Part shown: piece after piece, positions 60,601-64,000 of the stretch
How positions within the stretch are numbered: the stretch's first letter is position 1
Layout: each line of letters opens with the position of its first letter
DNA from: Caenorhabditis remanei
Lineage: Eukaryota > Nematoda > Chromadorea > Rhabditida > Rhabditidae
DNA length: 64,000 bases
Assembly: GCF_010183535.1 (NCBI RefSeq)
Contig: NC_071328.1
Span: 6,882,001-6,946,000 of the forward strand
Direction: 5' to 3'
Made by a program: the position numbers and the translations under genes
The notes under the pieces: generated by a model
The model's database searches: none
Seen by the model: the letters and a program-made list of their open reading frames with translations, nothing else
What the model was told of the DNA's origin: nothing

Positions 60601-63600
60601 GAGTGCCGTTGCGAGTTGTCGGGCTTGTTGTTGGACCGAAGGGTGCGACAATCAAAAGAATTCAACAGGATACACACACCTACATCATTACACCGAGCCG
60701 CGAAAAGGAACCCGTCTTTGAGGTGAGTAAATGAGCGAGTTGAGAATATTCAAGTAAACTGTAAAGATGGTGACTTGATTGTATGGATTTTTCTGCTTAT
60801 TAGTGTGGGACGAATTTTCAGTTAGTTAAAAATCTACAAGGTTACTCGATTTTCCATCTGGACCACCTGGCTAACCTAGTTTAAGAACATCTGGCCTATC
60901 TGTCAAACCAAATTTGAATCGAATGTTAAATTTTCTTTCACTAGAGATATTCTAGAATGGATCCACTATAATAGAATGTGTGACTAAGCTCGGCATATTG
61001 TCTGCTCAATCCTCAAACTATTAGTGTGGAAATAGAGGACCCATTGTTCCCAGAATTTGGATTTTATATCTCGAAACCTGAATGGGTCCTACCCACTTTG
61101 AGCCAAATGTTTAATTTTTCCTGAGGCAGACGAATTCACAAACACCACTCAACCACATGTGTGTCTGATATACCCAATTTCTTAGCATCTCGCGTATGCT
61201 GTGTCCCCGTTTGTTTTTCTCCCCTTCTTCCTGGTCGCTTTCAAGCGATTTTCGAGGTCGTACAGTTGCAGACGGCATGTGGAGAAATACGCATTGACAA
61301 ACAAAAACAACTCAATTGTCTGCCAATATATAGTTATTTGAATGAATGATGGAGAAACAAGTTCAAGAAAACATGTTATCTTGAAATATGTCTGCCGAAG
61401 GGCACAATTAGTTGGTCTTTTTGGGCTCCAGGGGTTTAGAATCGAAAATTGAGTGATTTTATTCTAAAAACGGAACCGGAAGTGCTCGTGACCTCGCTTG
61501 GTTTTTCGTGAATTTTCAACGAGATGCTGCTGACTTTTCTTGTTAATTCATTTTATTTGATCGAAAAAATATTTCTAATCCTGTTGCTTGGAGTTTATCG
61601 GCAAGGAACATAACAGCTGGAAGCAAATTTAGGATCTGATCTGCTTGTTTAGAAAAGATGTCAAGATTAGGATCTTTTAATTTGGGTAGAATAGTTCCCT
61701 GGTCCCCCACGGGACCGATTAATGTTGCATGTCTCCGATTCGCAACAAAATATCATCTTGTCTTGGTGTGGTTGTCTTTTGTTGTTGATGAGATAATTCA
61801 GTTTGATGGGCAATGACGCCTTCTTGACTCCTTCTTCTGAGAGCTAGTAGATTAGTCAAATTACCGATGGATAGAAGGGGGCCACCCGGGTTTTTGGAGT
61901 CACGCGATGATGCCCGAAGCACGAAATGACAACTCTTTCTCATCGAAACAGTAGAAATAGGGATCCTACCCTTTGTTCCTTTCTGATGACATGACGAGAC
62001 AAAAAGAGGACTCAATTAATTAAATGGCAACAGAAGAAGACCGGCGCCGTACGGCGAGGCGTCAAGACGGCTAAATTGCACATATGCTCTTTTATTGTCG
62101 CCGACCACGATATGAGCAACATTTTGTCGGTAGTGAAACAAAGAGTATGTTAGAAAAAGTGTATTGGGGTTTTCCATTAAAATGACAAACAAATATTAGG
62201 GAGCGTCTTCTTTATTAATTCGTTAGTTCGAAAGAAGGGGGCATGAGGTTCGCGAACTTTTAGAGAAAGGGAACAGTAATCAGATCATATTAGGGTTATG
62301 TAATTGACGGTTTTGTGTGTCTATAGTGGCGACAGAAGAAATTACCGTATCCGCATGGCCTTTTCCTCGTTTTCCTCACAATGGTAATTATCATCCGGGT
62401 CGTCGACGACCTCCTCTCACTCTCTTTCTCTTACGAACTGTGAATGTGTTGACAGTGCGCCGTGGTATGGTTGTGGTGGCCCCGTGAGTACATGACATCT
62501 TGCAACCCCCGCATCGTCGTCATTCCTCCCAATTTAGTTGTCCGTTTGACACAAATGCCCGGTACCCCGAGACGGACAAGGGAGCGATAGATAAATGAGT
62601 GGATCGTTGTGGGGAATCAGAAACCACTGAAATTGTTATTGGGAAAAAGGGGTTTTATTAACGACATTCAGCTGACTATAGCCTAGTATTGTAATACCGT
62701 TTGGGAGATATGTCTTCTATCCTGTTGAGCATCTATCAGTTGAAACGTTGGAAAATTTGCACCCCGAAAAGACGTCATTTTATTTATCTACTGAAGTTTC
62801 GGTCGACATCATTTACTCTCCTACAGTTTCAATCACTCCCATGCTTTTTAAGTTCAAGTAAAATTCAGTATAGTATTCAAAGAACAACTGTTAATATTCA
62901 CAATTGTTTCTGGAATCCTTATCTGATTTCATAGAGTAAGTGGTAATTAGGATACCACCGCGCCGCACTCATCACGAAACGTTAGAAAGTTCGCTGCGAA
63001 GGTGACAGGGGTCGCGTGTCGAAGATATAATCATAGATCGTTATCTTATTAGGTCTCCTTGTTCGCATCTATTTCAACTTTCCCTCTTTTTCAGGTCACT
63101 GGTCTACCGCACAATGTGGAAGCTGCTCGAAAGGAGATCGAAACACACATATTCCAACGAACTGGAAATCTCCCAGAGACAGAACAGGAACTCATGTCAT
63201 CGGGACAGCGTGGTGGTATTTCATTGATGATGCAGAAGCAGCTACAGGCACAACAACTTCAAGCTCAACAGCAACAACACTCACAACAGATGATGTATCG
63301 GAAGTTCACAAACGGTAGTAATCTCTTCAACCAGATGAGTAATGACCTGCCGTTCAGTATGGAGAGTTCTCTGGGATTGGATGCATTGGTAAGAATCGGT
63401 TCGTTTCAGAACTGGTCAATAAAGGCCTTTTTTTAGCTCCGCAGTTTCCCATCAATGCGCAATTCGCTCACGCCAGATTCTCTGCAAGCATTCGGACGAA
63501 ATGGAGCTCCTGTAGCCCAGAAGATGCAGCGTCCATCGTTGGGAGCGCAAAAACAAGATGTTGGGACCTATGACTACTGGAATAACAACTCGATTAATGA

Positions 63601-63971
63601 TATCATGGAGAACGGTAGTTATCTAGTCAAGGTTCTGAAATTAATGTCGTATTTTCAGAGATATTGTCCCGAAAGTATGACGTACTGTCCTCCTGGTCCA
63701 ATATCGGCCTTGAAAAGGAGAAACGAGAAGAATCACCGACAAATGGGTAAGTAAAACATTTGAATGCTTTGTTTTTTGAGCAAAAATCTCATTTCAATGA
63801 ACTTGCAGGTTGATGTCACTGAAAGGAAGCAGCACCTCATCGGGATTCGGATTTCTGAACACCATCTGGTCTGATAACATGAATCTCAGTCCAGGTTCTC
63901 TTCCATCTGCATCTCCATCATCGTCGACATGTGATCACAATGATCACACTCTTGTGCCTATCAGTGGATAA
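57682..63971 (+). CDS. mex-3: MEX-3 KH-domain RNA-binding protein
   Basis: Nine exons (57682-57718, 57769-57826, 60041-60237, 60338-60517, 60565-60722, 63095-63388, 63437-63614, 63659-63746, 63809-63971) join in phase to 450 residues. KH1 (about 79-148) has GRQG at 95-98 in its RNA-binding loop; KH2 (about 164-233) has GPKG at about 181-184 and ends in [21 protein letters not shown] poly-Gln segment (about 265-285) and a Ser/Asn-rich C-terminal region with a conserved [20 protein letters not shown] follow. MEX-3 represses maternal mRNAs such as pal-1 in the germline and early embryo, and binds bipartite RNA motifs in 3' UTRs (established in C. elegans). The two small 5' exons are inferred from exact phase; an alternative start is the ATG at 60042. 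KH2 is split by a 2.4-kb intron. Confidence 0.94.
58323..59147. mobile_element. 825-bp terminal-inverted-repeat element in mex-3 intron 2
   Basis: Ends are CACTGGGTAACAGCAATGAA (left) and the complement of CACGGGGTAACAGCGATGAA (right), 22 of 24 positions matching over the first 24. A 6-bp duplication TTCCCG flanks it exactly (58317-58322 and 59148-59153). The subterminal regions are GC-rich and repeat GCCGCGACGC three times, in addition to inverted AAGCCGCGA / TCGCGGCTT words, as expected of transposase-binding sites. The AT-rich core holds short minus-strand exon-like pieces (about 58977-58765), possibly captured host sequence. No transposase is present. The superfamily is not determined. 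Confidence 0.8.
60723..63094 (+). other. mex-3: Large intron 5 of mex-3
   Basis: This 2.4-kb intron interrupts KH2. It contains a GC-rich block at 62037-62075 with a perfect 12-bp palindrome CGCCGTACGGCG (62045-62056), and another GC-richer block at 62950-63035. ORFs within it (61161-61349 +, 61719-62015 -, 62701-62934 +) are not supported by splice sites. Its size contrasts with the 45-100-nt introns elsewhere in the gene, so enhancer content is plausible. Confidence 0.5.
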
Positions 63972-64000
63972 GAGATTTTCATCCATTTCTTCCTTCTTCG

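Overview
The window is nuclear DNA from a Caenorhabditis nematode. The evidence is short (about 45-60 nt) introns ending in TTTTCAG or TTTTAAG, acceptors placed just upstream of start codons as in trans-splicing, closely spaced same-strand gene runs that look like operons, and unmistakable orthologues of C. elegans genes (unc-40, aprt-1, dnj-21, ptr-10, wdr-12, cir-1, mex-3). The species cannot be fixed from the sequence. All gene models below were spliced by hand; every exon junction was checked for GT/AG and for reading phase, and all close to an open frame ending in a stop.

Layout. 1-274: last two exons of unc-40 (+). 772-4752: three minus-strand genes, aprt-1 (adenine salvage), dnj-21 (mitochondrial import J-protein) and an unrecognised Gln/His-rich coiled-coil gene. 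5737-9889: plus-strand ZIP zinc transporter with a hAT-like MITE in intron 1, then a small Pro-rich secreted protein. 10084-13533: ptr-10, a 12-TM patched-related protein (-). 14757-19518: a tight run mff, wdr-12, cir-1 (+), almost certainly an operon. 19838-20684: a young 847-bp fold-back transposon. 20901-27039: PWP2 and a DDX24-type helicase (+), a second operon-like pair. 27220-33466: a single-pass membrane protein (-), a carbohydrate sulfotransferase (+), and a mucin-like SEA-domain membrane protein (-). 33467-49433: 16 kb with no convincing gene, but with a sharp strand-composition flip near 41.4 kb. 49434-51119: a MARCH-type RING-CH E3 ligase (+). 51120-57681: gene-poor, with GC-boxes near mex-3. 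57682-63971: mex-3 (+), two KH domains, with two introns over 2 kb, one carrying an 825-bp transposon.

How the genes fit together: wdr-12 (60S maturation), PWP2 (small-subunit processome) and the DDX24/Mak5-type helicase (60S) are ribosome-biogenesis factors in two adjacent polycistronic-looking runs, with mff and cir-1 co-transcribed alongside the first. The fold-back element now separates these runs and may have split one longer operon. The 3' third of the window is organised differently: two genes surrounded by large noncoding tracts, as expected for developmental regulators.

No wholly new biological system was evident. The most useful leads are the strand-asymmetry flip (a likely shared promoter with long outrons or first introns), an SL1-type-operon-like mff/wdr-12 junction, an SEA autocleavage site, three transposon insertions with identifiable target duplications, and several candidate unannotated exons.
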